Of a stretch of DNA of 64,000 bases, positions 51,237 to 58,513 are shown one piece after another. The DNA comes from Companilactobacillus jidongensis (GTDB lineage Bacteria; Bacillota; Bacilli; Lactobacillales; Lactobacillaceae). The notes below the pieces were generated by a model. The model did no database searches. It was not told the DNA's origin and saw nothing but the letters and a program-made list of their open reading frames with translations. The stretch spans positions 1 through 64,000 of the forward strand of contig NZ_RHOP01000004.1 of assembly GCF_003946575.1 (NCBI RefSeq), in the 5' to 3' direction. Both the position numbers and the translations under genes were made by a program. How positions within the stretch are numbered: the first letter of the stretch is position 1; each line of letters opens with the position of its first letter.

Positions 51237-52469
51237 ATGACTGATGAAAACAATAATATCAATGAACTACTGAAAAATAACATGGGTTTAAATCTGTACA
51301 CATATGAGTATTCGTCACCTGTAACGTTGGTCAAAGACAGCTTGATCACATTATTCTCTGATGAAAGTTGGCGCTTGAGCCATCATGTTAATCGCTTTGA
51401 GACGATAAAAATAGATTCTGAAATAGAATCTAGTATGCTAGATATAAATGATCTCGAAAACTCCATCAATGACCGTTATAATTCTAATGAAATTCCATTA
51501 CTTTATCATTCAGAATTTCACCCCGACTTCGTTGTCCGCTTCGTGGATAACCTAAATCAACGAGATTTCAATTATGAATATACCGCATGCACTTTCACAC
51601 AAAGTGCTACAGATTCTTATGAAATATTGAACGATAATTTATTGATTGCAGCATTAAAAAAAGAGAAGCAGACTCATTATCCACAGCTAGTACCTGTCGA
51701 AGAAGACAATGACACATTCATGGTTGACCTTGAATACAATAAAGTAATGAAACAAATACCGCACATAGACTCAATCCAAGGTTTATGCAGTGTTTTACCA
51801 CTTATGGGACCAGAGTTCGATTCCGTGTCACCTGAATCTGTCAGCGCTGTACTATACGCTATCAGTCTAGGGATTAGTAACGATAACATAAAAAAATCAA
51901 TATTATATCCTACTATGACTCCTGATGAATTAGCCGGCGCAAAATTGATGTATTTGAAATACTGCCATTCTGATATGAATGACTTATCTGCTGAAGCTGC
52001 TGTCGATAATATAGGTTATGATTACCCGGATAAAAATGATTCCAATCCTGCATATGACTGTTACTTCTACAGCCCTGACAGTGAAGAACTAACTACATTG
52101 ATAGCTCACGACGATATTGATTCTGCGTTAACTTACATTTACCACAAAGAATATGATCCTGAACTGAACGCTGATCAACACAAGCTAACCAATGCTTTAA
52201 TTGATATTGCTGATAAGCACCACTTGTCCATTCAACGTCAGTTACGTCGCAAATCGACTCTCAGTCAAATCAGCCATATTGATTTTGAAAATAAAAAAAT
52301 AACTGCATACAACAGTACATTAACAAAAGACTACAAAAATAATTGCTGGATCGAATCTGTTTTTGACGTTATTGAAAAAGACAGTCAAAATAAGATTATG
52401 TACGATATGACAATAGGTCAACTATTCTCCTACATCGTATCATTAGATTACCCATCTCTGGAGGAATAA
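51237..52469 (+). CDS. protein of unknown function, paralogue of the gene at 49277
   Basis: A 410-aa soluble acidic protein, unrecognised. It shares with the 386-aa protein the N-terminal LNLYTYEYSSPVTLVKDS...TLFSDE, the central ISLGISNDNIKKSILYPTMT and the C-terminal LIDIADKHHLSIQRQLRRKS...IDFENKKI and FDVIEKD...MYDMTIGQLFSYIVSL. No catalytic residues of a known enzyme class stand out. AGAGGGAG precedes the ATG. It lies 2 nt upstream of the WYL regulator gene, which makes a direct functional link likely. Confidence 0.75.
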   Translation: MTDENNNINELLKNNMGLNLYTYEYSSPVTLVKDSLITLFSDESWRLSHHVNRFETIKIDSEIESSMLDINDLENSINDRYNSNEIPLLYHSEFHPDFVVRFVDNLNQRDFNYEYTACTFTQSATDSYEILNDNLLIAALKKEKQTHYPQLVPVEEDNDTFMVDLEYNKVMKQIPHIDSIQGLCSVLPLMGPEFDSVSPESVSAVLYAISLGISNDNIKKSILYPTMTPDELAGAKLMYLKYCHSDMNDLSAEAAVDNIGYDYPDKNDSNPAYDCYFYSPDSEELTTLIAHDDIDSALTYIYHKEYDPELNADQHKLTNALIDIADKHHLSIQRQLRRKSTLSQISHIDFENKKITAYNSTLTKDYKNNCWIESVFDVIEKDSQNKIMYDMTIGQLFSYIVSLDYPSLEE

Positions 52470-52471
52470 AT

Positions 52472-53413
52472 ATGAGTGTAAATGACCGCGTTGCTTCAAT
52501 GTTCATCCGCATGATTCAAGGTGAAACACTTTATCGTGACGAAGAAGCATCTCGCTACAGCAGAACTCCTGATACCATTCAACGAGATATGAAATCCATT
52601 AGGGAGTATATCGAAGATAGTGGCACAAATGTCAATTTTGTCAGAAAAGTTGATCCCGCTCGCTACTACATTATCAAGAATACTGATATTCCATTTGAAG
52701 AAATCCTTGCTCTACTAAAAATAGTCATTGGGACTCGTTCCTTCAACAAGCCGGAATTTGCTCAATTGCGTAATCGTCTGCTCAGTCAGTTATCAAAAGA
52801 AGACCGCGATAAAGCCGCCCGTTTGACCAATAGTACCGTCGCAAAATATATACCTGTCAAATCAAAGTACAACCTACTAGGACGTATCAAGGACTTCTCA
52901 GACTACATCGATGATAATCTGGCAATTGATTACAAATATAATAGCAGTACTGGAATCCTACGACAGGGACTGTCTCTACCTGTAAGTATCTACTTTGATA
53001 CGTTTTATTTTTACGTCATCATGTATAACGAAGAGTCCAATAAGAGTTTCCCTTGCCGACTTGATCGATTCGAAGAATACCATGCTTCGAGGTCCAAAAA
53101 AATCAAGCTGCCTCAACAATTAAAAAAGGACGATGGTTCTGAACGTAATAATACTTACTTGTTGAATTATGGTAATTCTGTCCACTTCGAATTATATTTT
53201 TCTGGTTATCCGCAAACCGCCCTTGATCGTTTTCCTAATTCTAAGGTCAAACAGACTTTAGATAACGAGGTCCTCATTGAGGGAAATGCTTATACTCAAG
53301 GATTAGTCTTATGGATTATGGGACAAGGATCCCGGGTTCGTGTGAAGTCACCTGCTTCACTTATTAGTGCTGTTAAAGACGAGCTAGAGAAGACTATTAA
53401 ATATTACGAATAA
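52472..53413 (+). CDS. WYL-domain transcriptional regulator
   Basis: A 313-aa regulator. The N-terminal winged HTH (about 5-55: ASRYSRTPDTIQRDMKSIREYI) is of the DeoR/YafY kind. The WYL domain (about 135-225) has the ligand-proximal stretch FYFYVIMYNEES followed by the conserved Arg of CRLDRFEEY; the W-Y-L triad itself reads F-Y-V. The C-terminal WCX extension (about 230-313) contains QGLVLWIMGQGSRVRVKSP. GGAGG precedes the ATG. As second gene behind operator 3 it probably controls itself and the other four operator-bearing units. WYL proteins often sense nucleic acids or nucleotides; the ligand here is unknown. Confidence 0.88.
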   Translation: MSVNDRVASMFIRMIQGETLYRDEEASRYSRTPDTIQRDMKSIREYIEDSGTNVNFVRKVDPARYYIIKNTDIPFEEILALLKIVIGTRSFNKPEFAQLRNRLLSQLSKEDRDKAARLTNSTVAKYIPVKSKYNLLGRIKDFSDYIDDNLAIDYKYNSSTGILRQGLSLPVSIYFDTFYFYVIMYNEESNKSFPCRLDRFEEYHASRSKKIKLPQQLKKDDGSERNNTYLLNYGNSVHFELYFSGYPQTALDRFPNSKVKQTLDNEVLIEGNAYTQGLVLWIMGQGSRVRVKSPASLISAVKDELEKTIKYYE

Positions 53414-53472
53414 AAATAACACATTAAGAATATAGGAAATTAAAACTCCTAATTCTAATGTGTTATTTTTTT
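53414..53472. terminator. bidirectional terminator between the WYL gene and abiEii
   Basis: A long imperfect stem AAATAACACATTA-x-GAAT... with ...ATTC-x-AATGTGTTATTT, flanked by A- and T-runs. Confidence 0.9.
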
Positions 53473-54320
53473 ATAGCTCTCAAAATCAATTTAATAGATG
53501 CATCACATGTATCTTTAAAATCTATTCCCTGGGTATAAATATTTCTTGCCTGATATAACTTCCATTTTTTATTCATTTCTTTGTTATTCTTTAAAACATT
53601 TAATCGCTCATAATACTTATCCAACATAATACCAGTATTCCTATTATTATTTGTAGCTAATAGCGCTTTGTGTAGTAAATTAAAATCAATCTCCAATTTA
53701 CCGCTATTACAAAATAAATATAAATCATAAAAATCCTTCAATCTGGTATTAAGCTCCATTCTACTAACAGCAGTTTCTAATTTTTCTGCAATGATTGTTT
53801 CAATATTATAAGTCATAATATTAATTACTCTATCTTCTAGTAATAATTTATGGCCATAACTAATCGCATGCTCTGTAATTACATCCCCTGTAGAAATATC
53901 TATTTTAATATCTACATTTGTGGAATACACAGACGCATCAATATAGATACGATATCCAGAATATTCTGCTTCTTCACGAATATCTTCAATTTTTCTAATT
54001 TTTAAATTAATAATATCTTCTGGAACCTTTATTACACAAATCTCCGTAAATACTTCTTTCATTTTTTCTTTACTGACTAAAATACCTGTAACGGAAGTAT
54101 CAATATCACGGGTAGATCTGGTACTAATACCTAGTATAGATCCAATTAAAAACCCACCTTTTAATATGAGATTATCACAATATTCAGAATATGAAATTCG
54201 ATCCAATAAGTCATCCAGTATTACTTCCTGCAACATTATTTGTGGCGTTACTTTCTTTTCTCTGGCTATCTTCCTAACATTATACAAAAATTGCTTTTTA
54301 TCAGAAAAGTCGAGTTTCAA
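53463..54320 (-). CDS. abiEii: AbiEii-type nucleotidyltransferase toxin
   Basis: A 285-aa nucleotidyltransferase of the AbiEii/AbiGii family, toxin of a type IV toxin-antitoxin and abortive-infection system. The NTase motif is visible as LKGGFLIGSILGISTRSTRDIDTS near 51-75 (G-G/S and D-x-D). The second conserved part TIIAEKLETAVSR...RLKDFYDLYLF lies near 165-195. Related toxins (MenT type) transfer nucleotides to tRNA. It follows abiEi with a 4-nt overlap. It sits directly next to the WYL-regulated genes on the opposite strand. Confidence 0.9.
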   Translation of the reverse strand: MKLDFSDKKQFLYNVRKIAREKKVTPQIMLQEVILDDLLDRISYSEYCDNLILKGGFLIGSILGISTRSTRDIDTSVTGILVSKEKMKEVFTEICVIKVPEDIINLKIRKIEDIREEAEYSGYRIYIDASVYSTNVDIKIDISTGDVITEHAISYGHKLLLEDRVINIMTYNIETIIAEKLETAVSRMELNTRLKDFYDLYLFCNSGKLEIDFNLLHKALLATNNNRNTGIMLDKYYERLNVLKNNKEMNKKWKLYQARNIYTQGIDFKDTCDASIKLILRAIKK

Positions 54321-54913
54321 AGTAGAACCTCCATATAATTACTAACTTCTTTTTGAACTTTAAAAATTTTTGAATATTCAACTAATCTATCGAGTTTCTT
54401 GCCAGATATCTTTACGTAGCTGTTCATAGCTTGTTTAATGGTTTCAGAATCAGAACGGTCTCTACTTCTCAAAATATCGCACAAAGTTCTTTCAACATTA
54501 TAGGTAAATACATAATGTCCACCAGGACTTTTAATTTCTTCGATTCCAATATCGTACAATTCATTTTTTTGTCGATAAATTTTTAGCGGTACATCCAAAT
54601 CGGCACTGTAGCTGTAAGTTAAAGGAAAATTCATTTCGTATGTGTCAGGTGTACGATCAATCATTCCATGAAGAAATAAGGAAGTATCTTTGAAATAAAT
54701 TCCTTTGGAAAACCTAAACTGCAGTGCAGAAATGTCATCCCCAAACTCATAGGGTTTTACATATACTCCTCGAGCTATCCTATCCAACTTACCTTTGCTA
54801 TATAGCCAACTCAACATTTTGGTGGAGATACCGTTTTCCTTAGCTTCTTTAGTATTTATTTGTCCCTGATTTTGTTTCAAAAATTCATCGATTATTTCTG
54901 TCTGAGTTATCAT
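54317..54913 (-). CDS. abiEi: AbiEi-type antitoxin
   Basis: About 198 aa. The N-terminal winged helix (QTEIIDEFLKQNQGQINTKEAKENGISTKMLSWLYSKGKLDRIARGVYV) followed by the AbiEi antitoxin domain with RYFSKGIYF-like FRFSKGIYFKDTSLFLHGMIDRTP is typical. The ATG at 54913 has GGAGG 8 nt upstream; the longer frame starting GTG would include that site. It probably binds its own promoter and blocks expression of the toxin, as described for AbiE of Lactococcus and Streptococcus. Confidence 0.9.
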   Translation of the reverse strand: MITQTEIIDEFLKQNQGQINTKEAKENGISTKMLSWLYSKGKLDRIARGVYVKPYEFGDDISALQFRFSKGIYFKDTSLFLHGMIDRTPDTYEMNFPLTYSYSADLDVPLKIYRQKNELYDIGIEEIKSPGGHYVFTYNVERTLCDILRSRDRSDSETIKQAMNSYVKISGKKLDRLVEYSKIFKVQKEVSNYMEVLL

Positions 54914-55008
54914 ACTTATCACCTCCACAGTTCCTTGCTGTTCACATATGATACCATATAGTGTGTATAAAAAGGAACTAATAAGGTCAACACTATTTGA
55001 TTAGATAC

Positions 55009-55046
55009 AAAAAGCGAACCAACAAAGATACACTTTATTGATTCGC
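55009..55046 (-). terminator. terminator of the SLAP-protein operon
   Basis: A 14-bp stem GCGAATCAATAAAG/CTTTGTTGGTTCGC (two G-U pairs) with a 5-nt loop and TTTTTG on the minus strand. Confidence 0.88.
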
Positions 55047-55073
55047 ATATTTTAAAAACTAAATAATCAAATA

Positions 55074-55880
55074 CTACATTGGTATTCCATGAAAAATTCC
55101 ACCAACATTAGGATTGATATCATTAAGAATGTCTACACAACCTTCATCACCTTGATCTAGGAACTCCACGGCTTGTGCATAGGTTGTTAATAGTAATGGA
55201 TCTGATATTTGTGCTAATCCACTAGGATTACATTTATAATCATTTACTAACATTGTACGAATATCGCTAGCAGACTTGCCAAGAACCGTATTTCCAACAG
55301 GACTGAAGTTCTTATCATATTGAATATTACTTTGATCACCAGTTACTGTTGATACACCTTCTTTAGCTGTACCATCAAGATTACCGTTGATCCACGTATG
55401 ACTAGCTACTCGATAGAATGTACCAAAATCATTTCTCACTATTTTGCTTACCTTAAAGGATCCAATTAGAGGTTGTCCTCCTCTATAAGCTGAATCATGA
55501 ACGACTGTACCGTCATTATCGTTATAACCGATAGAACCAGCCCGATCTGTTGTCAAAATAACGTTGCTATTATTTGAGTTTGTATTAACCTTGCCAGCAT
55601 TAGCATCATAAGTAACTTCACTAGATTTAACATATTCGCTAGTTGCGACTTGATACATTGATACACCGTTGATCGTCTTAGTCTTGCCAACTCTCCATGG
55701 TGTATTAGGTCCTAAAGCACGATTCTTTACTAAAGCTCCATCTGGACTGTAGATGCGAACAATTTCGTTCCCAGTAGTTGCTACACCTGCAGCTGATACG
55801 TCTGTTAAGTTGCTTACGGCACTTAGTGAAATAGCAGCGAATCCTGCCATTGCTAAGCTACCAATTAGTTTTTTATTCAT
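55074..55880 (-). CDS. secreted SLAP-domain protein
   Basis: A 268-aa exported protein. A signal peptide (MNKKLIGSLAMAGFAAISLSAVSNLTDVSA, cleavage near VSA-AG) is followed by a SLAP-type wall-binding repeat (about 38-92: VRIYSPDGALVKNRALGPNTPWRVGKT...QVATSEYVKSSEV) and a second, more distant one (about 105-170). The C-terminal region (about 180-268, two Cys) is unrecognised. It is the second gene of an operon with a paralogue; the N-terminal 90 residues of the two proteins are almost the same. It probably binds the cell wall non-covalently. Confidence 0.85.
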   Translation of the reverse strand: MNKKLIGSLAMAGFAAISLSAVSNLTDVSAAGVATTGNEIVRIYSPDGALVKNRALGPNTPWRVGKTKTINGVSMYQVATSEYVKSSEVTYDANAGKVNTNSNNSNVILTTDRAGSIGYNDNDGTVVHDSAYRGGQPLIGSFKVSKIVRNDFGTFYRVASHTWINGNLDGTAKEGVSTVTGDQSNIQYDKNFSPVGNTVLGKSASDIRTMLVNDYKCNPSGLAQISDPLLLTTYAQAVEFLDQGDEGCVDILNDINPNVGGIFHGIPM

Positions 55881-55904
55881 TTGTTTTCCCCAGATTATTT
55901 ATTT

Positions 55905-56474
55905 TTAATTAGCTTGTTTGTACCAAACTTCATGAGTAGAGTTTGATTCTAGTTTGTTACCAGTTAGAGTATATGTTTCTATACCTGTCTTAGCTTCCCA
56001 TAGATAACTATATGTAATGGTAATTTGATTACCATTAATTGATACTATACTGTAATTGGCTGGTTCAGTATCTCCAACAGAAACACCACCGGCATTGAAG
56101 TATATTTGAGAAGGATTTTTGGAAATGCCTAAAACAGATTGTGATCCAATCCAAGTACCCTTAAAGTCATCTTTAGTTACAACTGAACTAGCTGGGCCAT
56201 CATAATCAGTTTCTGAAGCTTTAACATATTCTGTTGTAGCAACTTGATACATTTTTTCACCGTTGATAACCTTAGTCTTACCAACTCTCCAAGCTGTGTT
56301 AGGGCCTAAGGCACGGTTCTTAACTAAGTTACCATTGGGACTGTAAATTCTAACAATACTGCTACGTGTTGTTGTTACCCCTGCGGCTGATACGTTTGTC
56401 ATATTGCTGAAGGCACCGATTGAAACGGCTGCGAATCCAGCAATTACTAGACTACCCATAGTACTTTTTCTCAT
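55905..56474 (-). CDS. secreted SLAP-domain protein with lipocalin-like C-terminus
   Basis: A 189-aa exported protein. Signal peptide (MRKSTMGSLVIAGFAAVSIGAFSNMTNVSA), one SLAP-type repeat (about 38-92: VRIYSPNGNLVKNRALGPNTAWRVGKT...QVATTEYVKASE), and a C-terminal beta-rich domain beginning FKGTWIGSQSVLG and ending YTLTGNKLESNSTHEVWYK that looks lipocalin- or YusW-like. The near-identity of its N-terminal half with the downstream protein shows a recent duplication in which the cargo domain was exchanged. Confidence 0.85.
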   Translation of the reverse strand: MRKSTMGSLVIAGFAAVSIGAFSNMTNVSAAGVTTTRSSIVRIYSPNGNLVKNRALGPNTAWRVGKTKVINGEKMYQVATTEYVKASETDYDGPASSVVTKDDFKGTWIGSQSVLGISKNPSQIYFNAGGVSVGDTEPANYSIVSINGNQITITYSYLWEAKTGIETYTLTGNKLESNSTHEVWYKQAN

Positions 56475-56642
56475 AATACATTTCCCCTTTATATGTATGT
56501 ATATATTTAAATCATCTTAATTATATATATACAATTACGTATAATCAAGACGATTATTTATAAATCGCTTGTATCCCTCCAAAAATAATTGCATATGTGT
56601 TAATCTTTCATACATATAACAATCATTGATTGGGGGAACTTC

Positions 56643-56954
56643 ATGCTTGAAGAAATCGGCATAACAATTCGCAAACAACGAAAATCGCTGAACATGACAA
56701 TTGAACAATTAGCCGAAAAATCTGGATCATCACCTAGTTTGATTTCGATAATCGAACGTGGCAAGCTAGATAACATTAAGATGCAAAAGCTAAATGACAT
56801 CGCAGTTGCATTAAACCTACAATTATCAGATTTCTTTCTCAACGAGAATCTACAAGATCCTGATACCTTGAACTTAATCAACTACTTATCGACACTTCCA
56901 GAAGACAAACGTCGAGATATAGCCAAATTAATTATGAAGCTAAAAAATCTATAA
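56643..56954 (+). CDS. XRE-family regulator
   Basis: A 103-aa protein with an N-terminal Cro/CI-type HTH (IRKQRKSLNMTIEQLAEKSGSSPSLISIIERGKLDNIKMQKL) and a short helical C-terminus (LINYLSTLPEDKRRDIAKLIMKL). GGGGG lies 6 nt before the ATG. It is divergent from the SLAP operon and may regulate it. Its 3' end overlaps the convergent 74-aa gene by 6 nt, and its terminator lies inside that gene. Confidence 0.85.
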   Translation: MLEEIGITIRKQRKSLNMTIEQLAEKSGSSPSLISIIERGKLDNIKMQKLNDIAVALNLQLSDFFLNENLQDPDTLNLINYLSTLPEDKRRDIAKLIMKLKNL

Positions 56955-57173
56955 ATTATATTTTTTGACGATCGACCATGCAATTTGTTCAATTGTGTGG
57001 TCTTTTTTTAGTACCTTATATTCCTCATCCAATTTAATTGGATCTGGTAAATGATTCAACGTCAAAATATTAAAATTATGAAAATCTACACGACGATGAC
57101 TTAGTTCATAAATCAAGAACTTCAAGTCTTGTAACTTCTTCATATTTTGAAATATATCCCCCTCTGCTTCCAT
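56949..57173 (-). CDS. small protein of unknown function under a WYL-type operator
   Basis: A 74-aa soluble protein (MEAEGDIFQNMKKLQDLKFLIYELSHRRVDFHNFNIL...), not recognised. AAAGGGGG lies before the ATG. Its promoter carries operator 4, so it belongs to the same regulon as the long paralogues at 49-52 kb. The last part of the gene contains, on the opposite strand, the terminator of the XRE gene. Confidence 0.65.
   Translation of the reverse strand: MEAEGDIFQNMKKLQDLKFLIYELSHRRVDFHNFNILTLNHLPDPIKLDEEYKVLKKDHTIEQIAWSIVKKYNL
56974..57009 (+). terminator. terminator of the XRE gene inside the antisense 74-aa gene
   Basis: GACCA-TG-CAATT with AATTG-TG-TGGTC around TGTTC (56974-57002), followed by T7. 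It is located within the coding region of the convergent gene. Confidence 0.8.
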
Positions 57174-57217
57174 ATATAAATTCCCCCTTTGTATTCTTGT
57201 TGAACATTTATGAGGTT

Positions 57218-57251
57218 ACTTTAGCATTCCAATACGGCATAATATGTCGTA
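57218..57251 (-). promoter_or_regulatory. WYL-type operator 4 and -10 element
   Basis: The palindrome TACGGCATA-A-TATGTCGTA (57233-57251) is read on the minus strand towards the 74-aa gene. The -10 TAAAGT (57218-57223) begins 18 nt after the T of the TATG half-site, as in the other operators. ATG about 45 nt after the -10. Confidence 0.75.
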
Positions 57252-57261
57252 TTAACTTAAT

Positions 57262-57298
57262 AATAAAAAAAACTCTCGTATATGATATACAAGAGTCA
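57262..57298 (-). terminator. terminator of the small membrane-protein gene
   Basis: On the minus strand ACTCT-x-GTAT/ATAC-x-AGAGT with a 5-nt loop followed by T8. Confidence 0.85.
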
Positions 57299-57302
57299 AT
57301 TT

Positions 57303-57602
57303 TTAAAACATCGAACTAATTGAAGCGATACTTGATGCAATAACTAAGATGATAATGACATCAATGAATGAAATAACAGCACCGGCAATTGCTAATCCCT
57401 TAGGATTTCTAAAAATACCGACAATTGAAAGTGCTGCCCCAACAATCCATAATAACCAGCCTATAAATGGTACCCAGCCTATAAACAAATCGACTAATGC
57501 ACAAATAAATCCTGCTGTTCCCATTGGATTGGACTGTGCCTTATCCGTCGTGTAATTATTTACAATTACATGTTCTTTTTTTGCGTCTTGATTGTCTTGC
57601 AT
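57303..57602 (-). CDS. small DUF4190-like membrane protein under a WYL-type operator
   Basis: A 99-aa protein. A polar N-terminus (MQDNQDAKKEHVIVNNYTTDKAQ) is followed by two or three hydrophobic segments (GTAGFICALVDLFIGWVPFIGWLLWIVGAALSIVGIF, LAIAGAVISFIDVIIILVIASSIASI). The layout resembles DUF4190-type bacterial membrane proteins. GGGGAG precedes the ATG. Operator 5 with a matching -10 lies about 120 nt upstream, so this is the membrane member of the WYL regulon. Confidence 0.75.
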   Translation of the reverse strand: MQDNQDAKKEHVIVNNYTTDKAQSNPMGTAGFICALVDLFIGWVPFIGWLLWIVGAALSIVGIFRNPKGLAIAGAVISFIDVIIILVIASSIASISSMF

Positions 57603-57724
57603 AATATTTCTCCCCTATTAATTTTATGTAATCACCTATTGAATATTACCATATTTTACGTCATTGTATACATATTATCGAATGAAATTTAGTATGTAAT
57701 GACACAATTCACGATTACTGGAAC

Positions 57725-57760
57725 ATTTTACTAAACTGATTAGACATATTATGTCTAATC
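57725..57760 (-). promoter_or_regulatory. WYL-type operator 5 and -10 element
   Basis: A perfect 23-bp palindrome with arms GATTAGACATA and TATGTCTAATC around a single T (57738-57760). Read on the minus strand, -10 TAAAAT (57725-57730) lies exactly 18 nt after the T of TATGTC. The plus-strand equivalent position has no -10, so it serves the membrane-protein gene. Confidence 0.78.
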
Positions 57761-57763
57761 CAA

Positions 57764-57793
57764 AAAACTAGACGCCACAGGCGTCTTTTTTAA
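57764..57793. terminator. GC-rich bidirectional hairpin before the 81-aa gene
   Basis: GACGCC-ACA-GGCGTC (57771-57785), preceded by AAAAAA and followed by TTTTTT. It may insulate operator 5 or act as attenuator in the leader of the 81-aa gene, since no complete promoter fits between it and that gene. Confidence 0.75.
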
Positions 57794-57832
57794 TACCTCG
57801 GAACAAATAAAAACTCAGAGGTAGTACATATT

Positions 57833-58078
57833 ATGAAACAGGAAAAGGTATTTGATCTATTTATATTGGACAGTATTCACTTTGCATCAGTCAGGACATT
57901 TCAAAATTTGAAATTACATGATAAATTTCAAACAACTATTAATGCAGAGAGTTGTTCATTCAAAATAATTGAAACTGGACAAGTTGATAATTTTAACAAG
58001 CAAACTATTGCACCTTATCAAACTGTCTTGCTAAGCGACACTCAAGCAAATAAGTTCATGATCATTGAACCGTGCTAA
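57833..58078 (+). CDS. small protein of unknown function
   Basis: An 81-aa soluble protein (MKQEKVFDLFILDSIHFASVRTF...) with a beta-rich look and a single Cys at the C-terminus. AGAGG lies 11 nt before the ATG, farther than usual. I do not recognise a family. A strong terminator follows. Confidence 0.55.
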   Translation: MKQEKVFDLFILDSIHFASVRTFQNLKLHDKFQTTINAESCSFKIIETGQVDNFNKQTIAPYQTVLLSDTQANKFMIIEPC

Positions 58079-58112
58079 AAAGGGAGAACTCCTAATCGAG
58101 TTCTCCCTTTTT
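58077..58112. terminator. bidirectional terminator
   Basis: A perfect 10-bp GC-rich stem GGGAGAACTC/GAGTTCTCCC with a 6-nt loop, flanked by A5 and T8. The stop codon of the convergent HTH gene lies in the loop. Confidence 0.92.
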
Positions 58113-58346
58113 TTTCACATCCTGTAAAATAATATTCTTAAATTCATTCAAATCAATTTCATATAGATCTGCCAGGATAAATAATAATTTACCATCAATG
58201 AATTTATTTTTGTTGGTCTCAATCGCACTCAAAACCGAAGTCGATGTCGAATAGCCATATTGTTCTCTAACATCATCGACAACCTGTTGAAGCGTCAGCT
58301 CTTTAAAGAATCTTTTTGTTTTTAAATACTTTCCGATTGCAATCAT
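58092..58346 (-). CDS. small HTH protein
   Basis: An 84-aa protein with a Cro/CI-like helix-turn-helix of somewhat unusual spacing (GKYLKTKRFFKELTLQQVVDDVREQYGYSTSTSVLSAIETNKN) and a helical end. No sensor domain. It is divergent from another small HTH gene at 58514, with a perfect 27-bp palindrome between them. Confidence 0.7.
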   Translation of the reverse strand: MIAIGKYLKTKRFFKELTLQQVVDDVREQYGYSTSTSVLSAIETNKNKFIDGKLLFILADLYEIDLNEFKNIILQDVKKKGELD

Positions 58347-58460
58347 ACGCTAAATATAACCTCTATCTATCATATATGCAATTTTACCGTAAAATCTGTT
58401 ATTTTCCTCATAATCTGTTGAAACATTTGCAAAAATAAATTAATATATAAGTTGTAATCC

Positions 58461-58487
58461 TGAATTAAGGAAATATTCCTTAATTCA
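58461..58487. promoter_or_regulatory. 27-bp perfect palindrome between two small HTH genes
   Basis: Arms TGAATTAAGGAA and TTCCTTAATTCA around ATA. No T-run follows and it lies 27 nt before the ATG at 58514, so it is an operator rather than a terminator. Confidence 0.75.
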
Positions 58488-58513
58488 ATATGTAAAAGGG
58501 TGGAAATTTATAT

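Noticed and set aside
57833-58078. 81-aa gene as member of the WYL regulon through operator 5
   Set aside because: On the plus strand no -10 lies at the conserved 18-nt distance and a terminator hairpin intervenes; on the minus strand the geometry is exact, so operator 5 is assigned to the membrane-protein gene.
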